Shown here piece by piece: positions 45,885-55,487 of a stretch of DNA of 64,000 bases. The notes under the pieces are model-generated. The model was not told where the DNA came from, made no database searches, and worked only from the letters and a program-made list of their open reading frames with translations. The stretch's first letter is position 1, and each line of letters starts with the position of its first letter. The position numbers and the translations under genes are program-made. Source of the stretch: Shinella sp. (GTDB lineage: Bacteria; Pseudomonadota; Alphaproteobacteria; Rhizobiales; Rhizobiaceae); contig QFQX01000001.1 of NCBI GenBank assembly GCA_003248775.1, positions 1-64,000 on the forward strand. Reading direction: 5' to 3'.

Positions 45885-47090
45885 TCAATGCTCTGCCAGA
45901 GCCGGCTCACCCTTTTTCTCGCGCACCATGTTGATGAAGCGGCGGAAGAGGTAGTGGCTGTCTTGCGGGCCGGGCGAGGCCTCGGGGTGGTGCTGCACCG
46001 AGAAGACCGGCTTGCCGGCAAGGCGCAGGCCGCAATTGGAACCGTCGAACAGGGAAACGTGAGTCTCCTCAACGCCTTCCGGCAGGCTGTTCTTGTCGAC
46101 CGCGAAGCCGTGGTTCATCGAGACGATTTCCACCTTGTTGGTGGTGTAGTCCTTGACCGGATGGTTCGCGCCGTGATGGCCCTGGTGCATCTTGACGGTG
46201 GTGCCGCCGAGCGCGAGCGCCAGCATCTGGTGACCGAGGCAGATGCCGAAGACCGGCAGGCCGCTTTCCACCAGCTTGCGGATAACCGGTACGGCATATT
46301 CGCCGGTGGCGGCCGGGTCGCCCGGGCCGTTCGACAGGAAGATGCCATCGGGGTTGAGGGCCAGGATGTCCTCGGCCGAAGTCTTGGCTGGAACGACCGT
46401 CACCCGGCAGTTCAGGCCGGTGAAGAGGCGCAGGATGTTGCGCTTCACGCCGTAGTCGAGGCAGACAACGTGATACTTCACGTCGGCGGCGGCAAGCTCG
46501 CTGTAGCCCTCGTTCCAGGCCCATGGCTTTTCCTTCCATTCGGAAGACTGTCCGGAGGTTGCCTCGATTGCGAGGTCGAGACCGACGAGACCGCTCCAGG
46601 CCTTGGCTTCCGCCTTCAGCGCATCGACGTCGAAAACGCCGTTCGGGTCATGGGCGATCACAGCGTTCGGCGCACCGTGCTCGCGGATCCAGGCGGTCAG
46701 CGCGCGGGTGTCGATGCCGCTCAGGCCGATGATGCCGCGGGCTTTCAGCCAGGCGTCGAGATGCTTGGCGGCGCGATAGTTGGACGGATCGGTGATGTCG
46801 GCCTTGAAGATGACGCCGACCGCGCCACGCCGGGCGGCGGGCGTCAGATCCTCGATGTCTTCCTCGTTGGTGCCGACATTGCCGATATGCGGGAAGGTAA
46901 AGGTGACGATCTGGCCGAGATAGGAGGGGTCGGTGAGGATTTCCTCATATCCGGTGAGCGCGGTGTTGAAGCAGACTTCTGCCTGGACCTTGCCGGTTGC
47001 GCCTATACCCTGTCCTTCGATGACCGTGCCGTCGGCGAGGACGAGGAGGGCGGTCGGCTTGCGGGTGCTCCATGGGGCTGTCGAGGTCAT
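45885..47090 (-). CDS. carA: carbamoyl-phosphate synthase small subunit (glutaminase)
   Basis: CarA hydrolyses glutamine and channels ammonia to CarB. The 401-residue protein has the CPSase small-chain domain (LADGTVIEGQGIGATGKVQAEVCFN) and a class I glutamine amidotransferase domain. The nucleophile is in GICLGHQMLALALGG near residue 287, and the His-Glu pair in SVQHHPEASPGP. The start at 47090 (MTSTAPW) has AAGGA seven bases upstream. An in-frame ATG at 47150 is in the leader. carB is 4 kb away on the same strand but separately transcribed. Confidence 0.97.
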   Translation of the reverse strand: MTSTAPWSTRKPTALLVLADGTVIEGQGIGATGKVQAEVCFNTALTGYEEILTDPSYLGQIVTFTFPHIGNVGTNEEDIEDLTPAARRGAVGVIFKADITDPSNYRAAKHLDAWLKARGIIGLSGIDTRALTAWIREHGAPNAVIAHDPNGVFDVDALKAEAKAWSGLVGLDLAIEATSGQSSEWKEKPWAWNEGYSELAAADVKYHVVCLDYGVKRNILRLFTGLNCRVTVVPAKTSAEDILALNPDGIFLSNGPGDPAATGEYAVPVIRKLVESGLPVFGICLGHQMLALALGGTTVKMHQGHHGANHPVKDYTTNKVEIVSMNHGFAVDKNSLPEGVEETHVSLFDGSNCGLRLAGKPVFSVQHHPEASPGPQDSHYLFRRFINMVREKKGEPALAEH

Positions 47091-47220
47091 GTTCGTTCCT
47101 TGTCCGGCCGTAAGCCGCCGGTCCTTGACGGAACGGGAGCCGATGGCCATTTATGTCGCAGATCGAGGACGCGCGAATACGCGCGTTCGGCCCTGATGAC
47201 AATTTTCGTGCAGGTGCCGG

Positions 47221-47249
47221 AAAATAGACGGATCGATCCCGACGGTCAA
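47221..47249 (-). promoter_or_regulatory. carA promoter
   Basis: TTGACC (47249-47244), a 17-base spacer and TATTTT (47226-47221) give a near-consensus sigma-70 promoter. The leader is about 125 bases and contains the GC-rich dyad CGCGCG-TATT-CGCGCG. Confidence 0.7.
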
Positions 47250-47346
47250 TTCTCTACGCTGGATTAACTCCCATGTATTTCAATGGGTTGTGTAATTGAT
47301 TTGCGCGAGCCCCCGGGACTGGCTATTGCTTCGGCGAAAATGACAA

Positions 47347-47387
47347 GGAAAAGCCACAATTGGTGAAGCCTGCAAGCCGGCTTTTCC
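47347..47387 (+). promoter_or_regulatory. leader hairpin before the GatB/YqeY gene
   Basis: GGAAAAGCC (47347-47355) and GGCTTTTCC (47379-47387) are perfect complements. The stem ends two bases before the GGAGAAGG ribosome binding site. Confidence 0.55.
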
Positions 47388-47400
47388 GTGGAGAAGGAAG

Positions 47401-47853
47401 ATGATGCGCGACAGACTCGCCGATTCCCTGAAGGAATCCCTCAAGGCCAAGGATACGCGCCGTACGTCCACCGTGCGGCTGATTCAGGCTGCAATCAAGG
47501 ATCGCGATATCGCCAATCGCGGCGCGGGCAAGGACCCCGTCAGCGACGACGATATCATGCAGATCCTGACCAAGATGATCAAGCAGCGCGAGGAGTCGGC
47601 AAAGATCTACTCCGACAATGCGCGGCCCGAACTTGCCGAGCAGGAGCGCGAGGAAATCGCCATCATCAAGACCTTCATGCCGGAACAGCTTTCCGACGAG
47701 AAGGTGAAGGAGGCCGCCGCCGCCGCCATTCAGGAAGTCGGCGCCCAGGGCCTTCGGGACATGGGCAAGTGCATCGCGCTGCTCAAGGACCGCTATCCGG
47801 GCCAGATGGATTTCGCCAAGGCTTCCGGCGTGGTGAAGGACCTTCTGAAGTAA
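47401..47853 (+). CDS. GatB/YqeY domain protein
   Basis: The 150-residue protein is a YqeY-type protein, a free-standing homologue of the C-terminal tRNA-binding domain of GatB. It starts MRDRLADSLKESLKAKDTRRTSTVRLI and ends with MDFAKASGVVKDLL, both family blocks. The function is unclear; tRNA interaction is assumed. It lies directly before dnaG and rpoD, a conserved neighbourhood. Two ATG codons in tandem (47401, 47404) follow the GGAGAAGG ribosome binding site. Confidence 0.93.
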   Translation: MMRDRLADSLKESLKAKDTRRTSTVRLIQAAIKDRDIANRGAGKDPVSDDDIMQILTKMIKQREESAKIYSDNARPELAEQEREEIAIIKTFMPEQLSDEKVKEAAAAAIQEVGAQGLRDMGKCIALLKDRYPGQMDFAKASGVVKDLLK

Positions 47854-47881
47854 ACGGCTCTTTATCTACCGAGAAGACATG

Positions 47882-47912
47882 GGCTCCGCCTTCGGGCGGA
47901 GCCTTTTGTTTT
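47882..47912 (+). terminator. rho-independent terminator with UUCG tetraloop
   Basis: GGCTCCGCC-TTCG-GGCGGAGCC is followed by TTTTGTTTT, after the GatB/YqeY gene. Confidence 0.95.
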
Positions 47913-48016
47913 GGACGTCCGGATCGCAATCCAGCCTGTGAATAGCGGGTATGGCCGCAGACGCTGGTGGCGTTTCGCGAAATGCCGGCCTATATGAAAA
48001 TGGCTAGCCCGAGGAC

Positions 48017-50020
48017 ATGATGCGCTTTTCCAACGAGTTTCTTGACGAGATCCGCGACCGCGTGCCGATTTCGGCCGTGATCGGTCGTCGCGTGACCTGG
48101 GATCGCAAGAAGACCAATGTCCCGCGTGGCGACTATTGGGCTTGCTGCCCGTTCCATGGCGAGAAGAGTCCGAGCTTCCATTGCGAAGACCGCAAGGGCC
48201 GTTATCACTGCTTCGGTTGCGGCGTGACCGGAGACCATTTCCGCTTTCTCACCGATCTCGAGGGACTGAGCTTTCCCGAGGCCGTGGAGCAGGTGGCGGA
48301 GATGGCGGGTGTTGCCATGCCCAAGCCAGACATACAGGCGCAGCAGCGCGAACGTGAGCGCACGACCCTGCTCGACGTGATGGAGCTTGCTACGCAATTC
48401 TTTCAGGATCAGCTCCAGACCGCAAACGGTGCGAGGGCGCGCGCCTATCTGCGGGAGCGCGGACTGTCCGGGCGTACGATCGAGACCTTCCGGCTGGGCT
48501 TTGCCCCGGAGAGCCGCAACGCGCTCAAGGAATACCTCGCTTCCAAGGGCGTGCCGAAGGAACAGATCGAGGCTTGCGGACTGGTTCGACACGGACCCGA
48601 CATCCCCGTCTCCTACGATTATTTCCGCGACCGTATCATGTTTCCGATCCTGTCCTCCCGCGACAGGGTAATCGCCTTCGGTGGCCGCGCCATGGCGCAG
48701 GACGCTATGGCGAAATACATGAACTCGCCGGAAACCGAGCTCTTCCACAAGGGCAACGTGCTCTTCAATTTTTCCCGCGCGCGCCGTTCTCTTCAAGGAG
48801 CGGGCGGAGCCGACACGATCATTGCCGTGGAAGGCTATATGGACGTGATCGCGCTGCATCAGGCGGGTGTCGAAAACGCTGTTGCCCCGCTGGGTACAGC
48901 GCTGACGGAGAACCAGCTCGATCTGATGTGGAAGCTGACGCCGGTGCCGATGCTCTGCTTCGACGGCGATGGGGCCGGCCAGCGCGCTGCGTTCCGCGCG
49001 GTTGATCTTGCGCTTCCACATCTCAAGCCCGGAAAATCCGTGCGTTTCGCCATGCTGCCGGACGGCAAGGATCCAGACGATCTCGTGAAGCAGGACGGCC
49101 GCACGCCCTTCGACAAGGTGCTTTCGGAAGCGCGGCCGCTCGCCGAAATGGTTTGGCTGCGCGAGTCAGGCGCCGGGCAATACGACACGCCGGAAAAGCG
49201 TGCCGAGCTTGAGGCGCGGATGAAGCAGGTGATTTCCGTGATCGCCGACGAGAATGTCAGGCGGCACTACCAGCAGGATGTACGAGACCGGCTGAACGCG
49301 TTCTTTCAGGGGACGTCGAACAATCGCGGCGAAAGGCGTGGCGGATTCGATGGCAATCGCGGCGGGCGCGGGCGTGACAATGGCCGGGGCAGTCGGCCTC
49401 CCGGCGGTTACTCCGCGATCGGCGGCGGGATTTCAGACCGTCTGGTGCGTTCCGGTCTCGTCAAGGGCCATCAGGAGCAGCCGGCTCTTCGCGAGAGCGT
49501 TCTGGCGCTCACCATCGTCAATCATCCGCAGCTTCTGCAGGACGAGTATGACGAGATTGCTTCCATCGATTACGAAAATCGCGAATTGCAGAAACTCTGG
49601 TCTTCGCTGCTGACGGCCGCCGCTGGCGCGGCCTCTGAACTGACGCGGGAAAAGCTGATTGCTCGGCTGGAAGAGCAGGGGCATGGGGCGGTGATCAAAA
49701 GCCTCGACCAGCAGATCCGCAATGCCCGCCTCTGGGTTGCGACCGAGATCGCCGCGCCTGAGGATGCGCGCGAGGCCTATCGTCAAGCGCATTCCCTGCA
49801 CAAGCGAGCCAAGGCGCTAAGGCGTCAGCGGATGGAGCTGGAGCGGGAAGTGGCGGAAGCGACCGAAGTCGAGGATGGCGACCGTATCGGCCAGCTGATC
49901 GGTGCGCTGCATCAGGTGCAGCAGGAGGTGACCCGGATGGAAAACCAGGAAGCGATCATCGATGGATTCGGTGTCATGTCAGGACGAGTGAAGGGGGCGG
50001 CCACCGGTCACGGCGCGTAA
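48017..50020 (+). CDS. dnaG: DNA primase
   Basis: DnaG makes RNA primers at the replication fork. The 667-residue protein has the CHC2 zinc finger with Cys44, His47, Cys65 and Cys68 (CCPFHGEKSPSF ... YHCFGC). The RNA-polymerase domain includes the Toprim block IIAVEGYMDVIALHQAG near residue 270 and DGDGAGQRA near 315. A Gly/Arg-rich linker (residues about 435-472) precedes the helicase-binding C-terminal domain. The start codon is one of two ATGs at 48017 and 48020, with GAGG just upstream. It precedes rpoD as in the classic macromolecular synthesis operon, but rpsU is absent. Confidence 0.97.
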   Translation: MMRFSNEFLDEIRDRVPISAVIGRRVTWDRKKTNVPRGDYWACCPFHGEKSPSFHCEDRKGRYHCFGCGVTGDHFRFLTDLEGLSFPEAVEQVAEMAGVAMPKPDIQAQQRERERTTLLDVMELATQFFQDQLQTANGARARAYLRERGLSGRTIETFRLGFAPESRNALKEYLASKGVPKEQIEACGLVRHGPDIPVSYDYFRDRIMFPILSSRDRVIAFGGRAMAQDAMAKYMNSPETELFHKGNVLFNFSRARRSLQGAGGADTIIAVEGYMDVIALHQAGVENAVAPLGTALTENQLDLMWKLTPVPMLCFDGDGAGQRAAFRAVDLALPHLKPGKSVRFAMLPDGKDPDDLVKQDGRTPFDKVLSEARPLAEMVWLRESGAGQYDTPEKRAELEARMKQVISVIADENVRRHYQQDVRDRLNAFFQGTSNNRGERRGGFDGNRGGRGRDNGRGSRPPGGYSAIGGGISDRLVRSGLVKGHQEQPALRESVLALTIVNHPQLLQDEYDEIASIDYENRELQKLWSSLLTAAAGAASELTREKLIARLEEQGHGAVIKSLDQQIRNARLWVATEIAAPEDAREAYRQAHSLHKRAKALRRQRMELEREVAEATEVEDGDRIGQLIGALHQVQQEVTRMENQEAIIDGFGVMSGRVKGAATGHGA

Positions 50021-50537
50021 GGGCCCACTCGGTGCATATGCGAACGAGCGATTCGTCTTCCGGTGCCGGTTTGATACGGAAGTTGGGGGAAGTGCCGTGC
50101 GTCATGGGTTCGCAGCGCGTTGCGGGAGCCGGGGCATCGTTCTCGAAGGGGGCTTGTGCAAACGGCGCTTGCCCCTTGTTTCCTGCGGCAACTGACCTAC
50201 ATCAGGGCCAATCGGCCACTATTATGCGGAACGGCTGGATTTCCCCGCTTTTCTTTGGGTTTTGATGTCGGAAGAGCTTGACGCCAGAGAAAATTGTGGG
50301 AATCACCATTTCAGGCATACAAGGGTGAAGTAGGTTCATGCGGAACTCTCGTACCATGACCGGTCATGCAGAAAAAACGGGGCTCGGCCCAATGGTCTCG
50401 ACGCCCATAGTTAATCGGGAATTAAGCAACATTCCGTTAGGTCATTGACTGTATTGCAGCGGGCAGGGGCCGCGGGGGCAGCCTATCCGCCTTGCAGCGC
50501 GCGGCAAGATCAGACGTCAGGGAAAGCGACGAATTAG
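50021..50537. other. 517-bp dnaG-rpoD intergenic region
   Basis: No gene is supported and no strong terminator follows dnaG. The rpoD promoter must lie here. TTGACT at about 50444 is the best -35 match, but no clear -10 sits 17 bases beyond it. The long gap suggests rpoD has its own regulation. Confidence 0.45.
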
Positions 50538-52601
50538 ATGGCATCCAAAGTCAAAGAAAACGAAGAAGCAGACAACGAACGCGATGGCGCAACGGATGGT
50601 CCGCTTCTCGACCTTTCGGATGACGCGGTCAAAAAGATGATCAAAGCCGCCAAAAAGCGCGGCTACGTCACCATGGATGAGCTGAACTCGGTTCTGCCGT
50701 CGGAGGAAGTCACCTCCGAGCAGATCGAAGACACCATGGCCATGCTGTCGGATATGGGCATCAACGTCATCGAGGACGAAGAAGCCGAAGAAGCTGCGGC
50801 CTCCGAAGACGGCGACGACAGCGATGACGGCGACAGCGAGGGCGGCGAACTCGCCCCGACCGCCGGCACGGCGCTTGCGACTGCGAAGAAGAAAGAACCC
50901 ACCGATCGTACCGACGATCCGGTGCGCATGTACCTGCGCGAGATGGGCTCGGTCGAGCTTCTGTCGCGCGAGGGCGAGATCGCTATCGCCAAGCGCATCG
51001 AGGCCGGTCGCGAGACGATGATCTCCGGTCTCTGTGAGAGCCCGCTGACCTTCCAGGCGCTGATTATCTGGCGCGACGAACTCAACGAAGGCACCACGCT
51101 TCTGCGCGAGATCATCGATCTCGAAACCACCTATTCCGGCCCGGAAGCCAAGGCTGCTCCGCAGTTCCAGAGCCCTGAAAAGATCGAGGCTGACCGCAAG
51201 GCGGCCGAAGAGAAGGAAAAGGAGCGCGCCAAGCGCCGTCCGCAGGCTGCCGGTTCCGAGGATGACGACATCACGGCCATCGGCGGCGACATGCCGCCGG
51301 AAGAAGAGGAAGAGGACGAGGACGAGTCGAACCTGTCTCTCGCCGCCATGGAAGCGGAACTGCGTCCGCAGGTCATGGAGACCCTCGACACCATCGCCGA
51401 CACATACAAGAAGCTGCGCAAGCTGCAGGACCAGCAGGTGGAAGCCCGTCTGGCCTGTGCCGGCACGCTGTCTTCCGGTCAGGAGCGGCGTTACAAGGAA
51501 CTGAAGGACCAGCTGATCACCGCGGTGAAGTCGCTGTCCCTTAACCAGAACCGTGTCGACAGCCTCGTCGAGCAGCTCTATGACATCTCCAAGCGTCTGA
51601 TGCAGAACGAGGGGCGTCTGCTGCGCCTCGCCGAAAGCTATGGCGTCAAGCGCGAAGCTTTCCTTGAGCAGTATCAGGGTGCCGAACTCGATCCGAACTG
51701 GATGAAGTCCATCGGCAACCTTGCCGGCCGGGGCTGGAAGGAATTCGCCAAGGAAGAGAACCAGACGATCCGCGACATTCGCGGCGAGATCCAGAATCTG
51801 GCCACCGAAACCGGCATTTCGATCACCGAGTTCCGCCGTATCGTATCTATGGTCCAGAAGGGTGAACGCGAAGCCCGTATCGCCAAGAAGGAGATGGTGG
51901 AAGCCAACCTCCGTCTGGTTATCTCGATCGCCAAGAAGTACACGAACCGCGGCCTACAGTTCCTCGACCTCATTCAGGAAGGAAATATCGGCCTGATGAA
52001 GGCGGTCGACAAGTTCGAATACCGCCGCGGTTACAAGTTTTCGACCTATGCGACATGGTGGATCAGGCAGGCGATCACCCGCTCGATTGCCGACCAGGCC
52101 CGCACGATCCGTATTCCGGTGCACATGATCGAGACGATCAACAAGATCGTCCGTACCTCGCGCCAGATGCTGCACGAGATCGGTCGCGAGCCGACGCCGG
52201 AAGAACTGGCCGAAAAGCTCGCCATGCCGCTCGAAAAGGTCCGCAAGGTCCTCAAGATCGCCAAGGAGCCGATCTCCCTCGAAACCCCGGTGGGCGACGA
52301 AGAAGATTCACACCTCGGCGATTTCATCGAGGACAAGAACGCGCTGCTGCCGATCGATGCGGCCATCCAGGCGAACCTGCGCGAGACCACGACCCGCGTT
52401 CTGGCCTCGCTGACGCCGCGTGAGGAACGTGTGCTCCGCATGCGCTTCGGCATCGGCATGAATACGGACCACACGCTTGAAGAAGTCGGTCAACAGTTCT
52501 CGGTTACCCGCGAACGTATCCGCCAGATCGAGGCCAAGGCCCTGCGCAAGCTCAAGCACCCGAGCCGCTCGCGCAAGCTGCGCTCGTTTCTGGATAGCTG
52601 A
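50538..52601 (+). CDS. rpoD: RNA polymerase primary sigma factor (sigma-70)
   Basis: The 687-residue protein has region 1.1 at the N-terminus, an acidic linker (about 75-100), region 1.2 (DPVRMYLREMGSVELLSREGE) and a long non-conserved region. Regions 2.1-2.4 include FLDLIQEGNIGLMKAVDKFEY and KFSTYATWWIRQAITRSIADQ, and region 3 follows. Region 4 ends RERIRQIEAKALRKLKHP. An Asp/Glu run (EEEEEDEDES) lies near residue 260. It directs transcription from housekeeping promoters such as those noted here for carA, carB and the sRNA. A strong terminator follows. Confidence 0.98.
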   Translation: MASKVKENEEADNERDGATDGPLLDLSDDAVKKMIKAAKKRGYVTMDELNSVLPSEEVTSEQIEDTMAMLSDMGINVIEDEEAEEAAASEDGDDSDDGDSEGGELAPTAGTALATAKKKEPTDRTDDPVRMYLREMGSVELLSREGEIAIAKRIEAGRETMISGLCESPLTFQALIIWRDELNEGTTLLREIIDLETTYSGPEAKAAPQFQSPEKIEADRKAAEEKEKERAKRRPQAAGSEDDDITAIGGDMPPEEEEEDEDESNLSLAAMEAELRPQVMETLDTIADTYKKLRKLQDQQVEARLACAGTLSSGQERRYKELKDQLITAVKSLSLNQNRVDSLVEQLYDISKRLMQNEGRLLRLAESYGVKREAFLEQYQGAELDPNWMKSIGNLAGRGWKEFAKEENQTIRDIRGEIQNLATETGISITEFRRIVSMVQKGEREARIAKKEMVEANLRLVISIAKKYTNRGLQFLDLIQEGNIGLMKAVDKFEYRRGYKFSTYATWWIRQAITRSIADQARTIRIPVHMIETINKIVRTSRQMLHEIGREPTPEELAEKLAMPLEKVRKVLKIAKEPISLETPVGDEEDSHLGDFIEDKNALLPIDAAIQANLRETTTRVLASLTPREERVLRMRFGIGMNTDHTLEEVGQQFSVTRERIRQIEAKALRKLKHPSRSRKLRSFLDS

Positions 52602-52628
52602 TCCAGCTCGCATTCGAAATTTAAGGAA

Positions 52629-52654
52629 ACCCGGCATTTGGCCGGGTTTTTTAT
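52629..52654 (+). terminator. rho-independent terminator of rpoD
   Basis: ACCCGGC-ATTTG-GCCGGGT is followed by TTTTTATT. Confidence 0.95.
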
Positions 52655-52700
52655 TGCCGGATATTCCGTATTCTCACCTCCATATGCCTGGGGGGATGAG

Positions 52701-53447
52701 ATGGCGATGGTCGTTACCGGTACAACATATGATTGTGTGAAGCTCTTTGCCGATACGCTGATAAGCTGGCCGCTCGTGGCGCTTGTCGTCTTGATCTTTC
52801 TCTACAAAAGACCCGATTTCCTGCAACGGATTTCCAAGATAACCGTTGGTAATCTCGTTCTGGAACTCAACCAGATCAAGCAGGAACTGGCTGAGAGCCG
52901 CAGCGAGATCCGTTCACTGGAAAACGAGCTGGAACTCAGCCGGCAGAATTATGCGGACATCCTGAACGGGATAGACGGGCAGGCACCGGTACCGAAGCTC
53001 AAGGCGGCGCGAGATGCGATAAAATCGGCGGCTCGCGGTATTTCCGATTTCAAGACGATCGAGGCCTTTCTCGGAGAAAAGGCGACGGCGGAAGAGATCT
53101 TCTTTGCCGCTGTTGCTCTGCGCGACCGGCGCCCCCTCCAGATGTTCGATCCGCTGGTCAGTTGCCTTGAACGGCTTGGCTCCGACCCCGGTCTTGCAGG
53201 TGTCCGCCTGAACACGGTCTGGACCTTGACCAGCGCACTTCATTTCATGGTGATTTCGAGCGTGCGGGATAACGCCAAGCCGCAGATATCGCGTGAGGGG
53301 CTGCTGCGGGCGAAGAAGGCGCTGGAACGCCTCTCTCGAAATCCTCTGGTGCTCGGCGACAGGCAGGATGAGCCGGACAAGGGGATCAGAGGGCCGTTGA
53401 GGCACGCGTTGCAGTGGATCGAGCAAGGGCTGGAAGAGCTGCCCTGA
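52701..53447 (+). CDS. hypothetical membrane-anchored coiled-coil protein
   Basis: I do not recognise this 248-residue protein. An N-terminal span (LISWPLVALVVLIFLY, residues about 20-36) is followed by a coiled coil (LNQIKQELAESRSEIRSLENELELSRQNY, about 55-85). A helical, Arg/Leu-rich C-terminal domain of about 150 residues follows, so it is probably a cytoplasmic domain tethered to the inner membrane. The ATG at 52701 has GGGGG upstream. It stands alone between the rpoD terminator and a bidirectional terminator. Codon use is like its neighbours. Confidence 0.75.
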   Translation: MAMVVTGTTYDCVKLFADTLISWPLVALVVLIFLYKRPDFLQRISKITVGNLVLELNQIKQELAESRSEIRSLENELELSRQNYADILNGIDGQAPVPKLKAARDAIKSAARGISDFKTIEAFLGEKATAEEIFFAAVALRDRRPLQMFDPLVSCLERLGSDPGLAGVRLNTVWTLTSALHFMVISSVRDNAKPQISREGLLRAKKALERLSRNPLVLGDRQDEPDKGIRGPLRHALQWIEQGLEELP

Positions 53448-53461
53448 TGAAAGAGGGCAAA

Positions 53462-53491
53462 GAGAAAGCCTGCGTTGTCGCGGGCTTTCTC
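53462..53491. terminator. bidirectional terminator before the peroxiredoxin gene
   Basis: The arms AGAAAGCC and GGCTTTCT, extended by GCG and CGC, lie between convergent genes. Confidence 0.8.
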
Positions 53492-53505
53492 GGGTCGGTA
53501 AGGCC

Positions 53506-54165
53506 TCAGGCCGCCGGCTGCTTGGTCTTGCGCAGGTAAGGCAGGACGGTGTCGAAGGAGCCGAAACGGGTGATGGCGTCTTCGTTGGAAACGGCGGCGG
53601 TGATGATGACGTCGTCGCCCTGCTTCCAGTTGGCGGGCGTTGCCACCTGGTGCTTGGCGGTCAGCTGGATCGAGTCGATCGCGCGCAGGATCTCATCGAA
53701 GTTACGGCCGGTGGTCATCGGATAGGTGAGGATCAGTTTGATCTTCTTGTCCGGGCCGATGACGTAGACTGAGCGAACGGTGGCGTTGTCGGCGGGCGTG
53801 CGGCCTTCCGAGCTGGTACCGGCTTCCTCGGGCAGCATGTCATAGAGCTTGGCGACCTTGAGGTCCTTGTCGCCGATCAGCGGATATTCGACGTCGAAGC
53901 CGGTCGCGACCCGGATGTCCTGCTTCCACTTTCCATGGCTTTCGACGGGATCGACGGAGATGCCGATGATCTTGACGCCGCGCTTGCGGAATTCGCCTTC
54001 GAGGCCGGCCATGGTGCCGAGTTCGGTGGTGCAGACCGGCGTGAAGTTCTTCGGATGAGAGAAGAGAACGGCCCAGTTGTCGCCGATCCAATCGTGAAAC
54101 TGGATGGTGCCTTGGGTGGTTTCAGCCGTGAAATCGGGCGCGGTCTGGTTGATGCGCAGGCTCAT
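53506..54165 (-). CDS. 1-Cys peroxiredoxin (Prx6 type)
   Basis: A 219-residue peroxidase that reduces hydrogen peroxide and organic peroxides. The catalytic motif FTPVCTTELG places the peroxidatic cysteine at residue 45, and no other cysteine is present, which marks the 1-Cys class. The C-terminal extension with YPMTTGRNFDEILRAIDSIQLT is typical of Prx6. The ATG at 54165 (MSLRINQTAPDF) has AGGAGA upstream. The reductant is unknown. It is divergent from the DUF930 gene. Confidence 0.95.
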   Translation of the reverse strand: MSLRINQTAPDFTAETTQGTIQFHDWIGDNWAVLFSHPKNFTPVCTTELGTMAGLEGEFRKRGVKIIGISVDPVESHGKWKQDIRVATGFDVEYPLIGDKDLKVAKLYDMLPEEAGTSSEGRTPADNATVRSVYVIGPDKKIKLILTYPMTTGRNFDEILRAIDSIQLTAKHQVATPANWKQGDDVIITAAVSNEDAITRFGSFDTVLPYLRKTKQPAA

Positions 54166-54475
54166 GATGGTTCTCCTGTTGATCCAGTGTTGGGTGGGAT
54201 AATTACAGGTTTTCCGCGTCTCGTCGGCGAAAGCCATGCTGATCGCGCCGGGTATCCGGGTCGAAAATTCTCAACTTCAACTGTTATCGGCAATACAAAT
54301 CCAGGTGTCCGGTCTCGTTCCTCGCACACCTTTTCCAGCTGGGAAGGTGTTTCGAAGGGGAAGTTGACGAATTTCAAGATGTCTGCCGTTTCGCTGTGAT
54401 CGCGCATTTCACGGCGGCTTGTGAATTTGTCACTTGATGACGTGGCGGTTTGGGACCACATCTCCGGTAAAGTGA
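54166..54475. other. 310-bp divergent intergenic region
   Basis: It should hold the promoters of the peroxiredoxin and DUF930 genes. I see no clear -35/-10 pair, repeat or RNA gene. Confidence 0.4.
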
Positions 54476-55465
54476 GTGGACTTCCTTCGCCTCATGCAAG
54501 AGAAACCGACAAGAAAATTTCTGGACAGATGGGGCAGAGGGCTCGTGCTCTCCGTTGCCCTGCATCTCATCATCCTTGTCGTGTTCCTGATGAAGCTCCC
54601 GGCTTTGCCGGAAGTGCCGCAGGAGGAAGAGAGCGTCGCGGTAGAACTGGTGCCGCCGCCCGAGGAAGAGAAGCCGGCCGAGGAGCCCAAGCAGGAAGAG
54701 GAACAGGCGGCTGAACCGCCTCCGCCACCGGCGGTCGAGGAGAAAAAGGCGGAGGAACCTCCCCCGACAATTCCCGTTTTTAATCCTGCTACGCAGTTTG
54801 GCGAGAAAGACAGCGGTATGCTTGGCGATCTTCGCGGCAATGCGGAGGAGAAGGAAGCCGATAGGCCGGTGGAGAAGGCGCAGGAGCCTGAAGCGGCGAA
54901 GGCTGACGAGGCGCCGGCCGAAGTCGAGCCCAAAGATTCAGCCGAAAGTGTCGACCAATCTGCCGATGGAGGTATGACCGAGGAGGGCGAGACAGAGTTC
55001 CCGACTGATCAGGCGCTAGCGCTTGCCGCGCCGCCGCCGCCGAAACCGGCCAAACCGACAAAAGCGGACAGCACGGCGGAGGTGAAGGTTCAGTTGGTCC
55101 CGAAACCGGTAAAGCGCATTTATTCAGCGTCGGTGGCCGATGATTTGGTTACTATGTCAGCTATGGCCGGGGAAAGCCGTGGGGAGCGAATTCACAGGCT
55201 CTGCGGAACGGAGTTGAAAGCCCAGCTTTTACGGTCTTCTCCTTCTTACGATGTAAAATGGACCCCCAGTATGAAGTTGAGGTCTGGCAACGTCGTCAAC
55301 GTTCCGGAGTTAGCTTTTGGCGACTGGAATGGTGAATGGTATAATCTCGCCATACGTTGCACTGTTGACGATGACGCAACGCGGATCATCGACTTCAGTT
55401 TTGCTGTTGGGACGCGTGTGCCGCGCAGTGAATGGACGAAGCGCGGATTTGATCGCTACCAATAA
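54476..55465 (+). CDS. DUF930 domain protein with TonB-like proline/glutamate-rich region
   Basis: The 329-residue protein has a short basic N-terminus, one membrane span (LVLSVALHLIILVVFLMKL, residues about 23-41) and a long Pro/Glu/Ala/Lys-rich segment (about 48-205) that could cross the periplasm as in TonB. The C-terminal DUF930 domain (about 215-329) contains two cysteines, in RLCGTELK and AIRCTVDD, that could form a disulfide. The function is unknown. The start is a GTG at 54476, and an ATG at 54494 is possible. Neither has a strong ribosome binding site. Confidence 0.85.
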   Translation: MDFLRLMQEKPTRKFLDRWGRGLVLSVALHLIILVVFLMKLPALPEVPQEEESVAVELVPPPEEEKPAEEPKQEEEQAAEPPPPPAVEEKKAEEPPPTIPVFNPATQFGEKDSGMLGDLRGNAEEKEADRPVEKAQEPEAAKADEAPAEVEPKDSAESVDQSADGGMTEEGETEFPTDQALALAAPPPPKPAKPTKADSTAEVKVQLVPKPVKRIYSASVADDLVTMSAMAGESRGERIHRLCGTELKAQLLRSSPSYDVKWTPSMKLRSGNVVNVPELAFGDWNGEWYNLAIRCTVDDDATRIIDFSFAVGTRVPRSEWTKRGFDRYQ

Positions 55466-55487
55466 GCGACCGCCGGCCTAGCTGCGG

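Noticed and set aside
50032..50265. 77-codon frame between dnaG and rpoD
   Set aside because: No ribosome binding site, low-complexity translation, no resemblance to a family.
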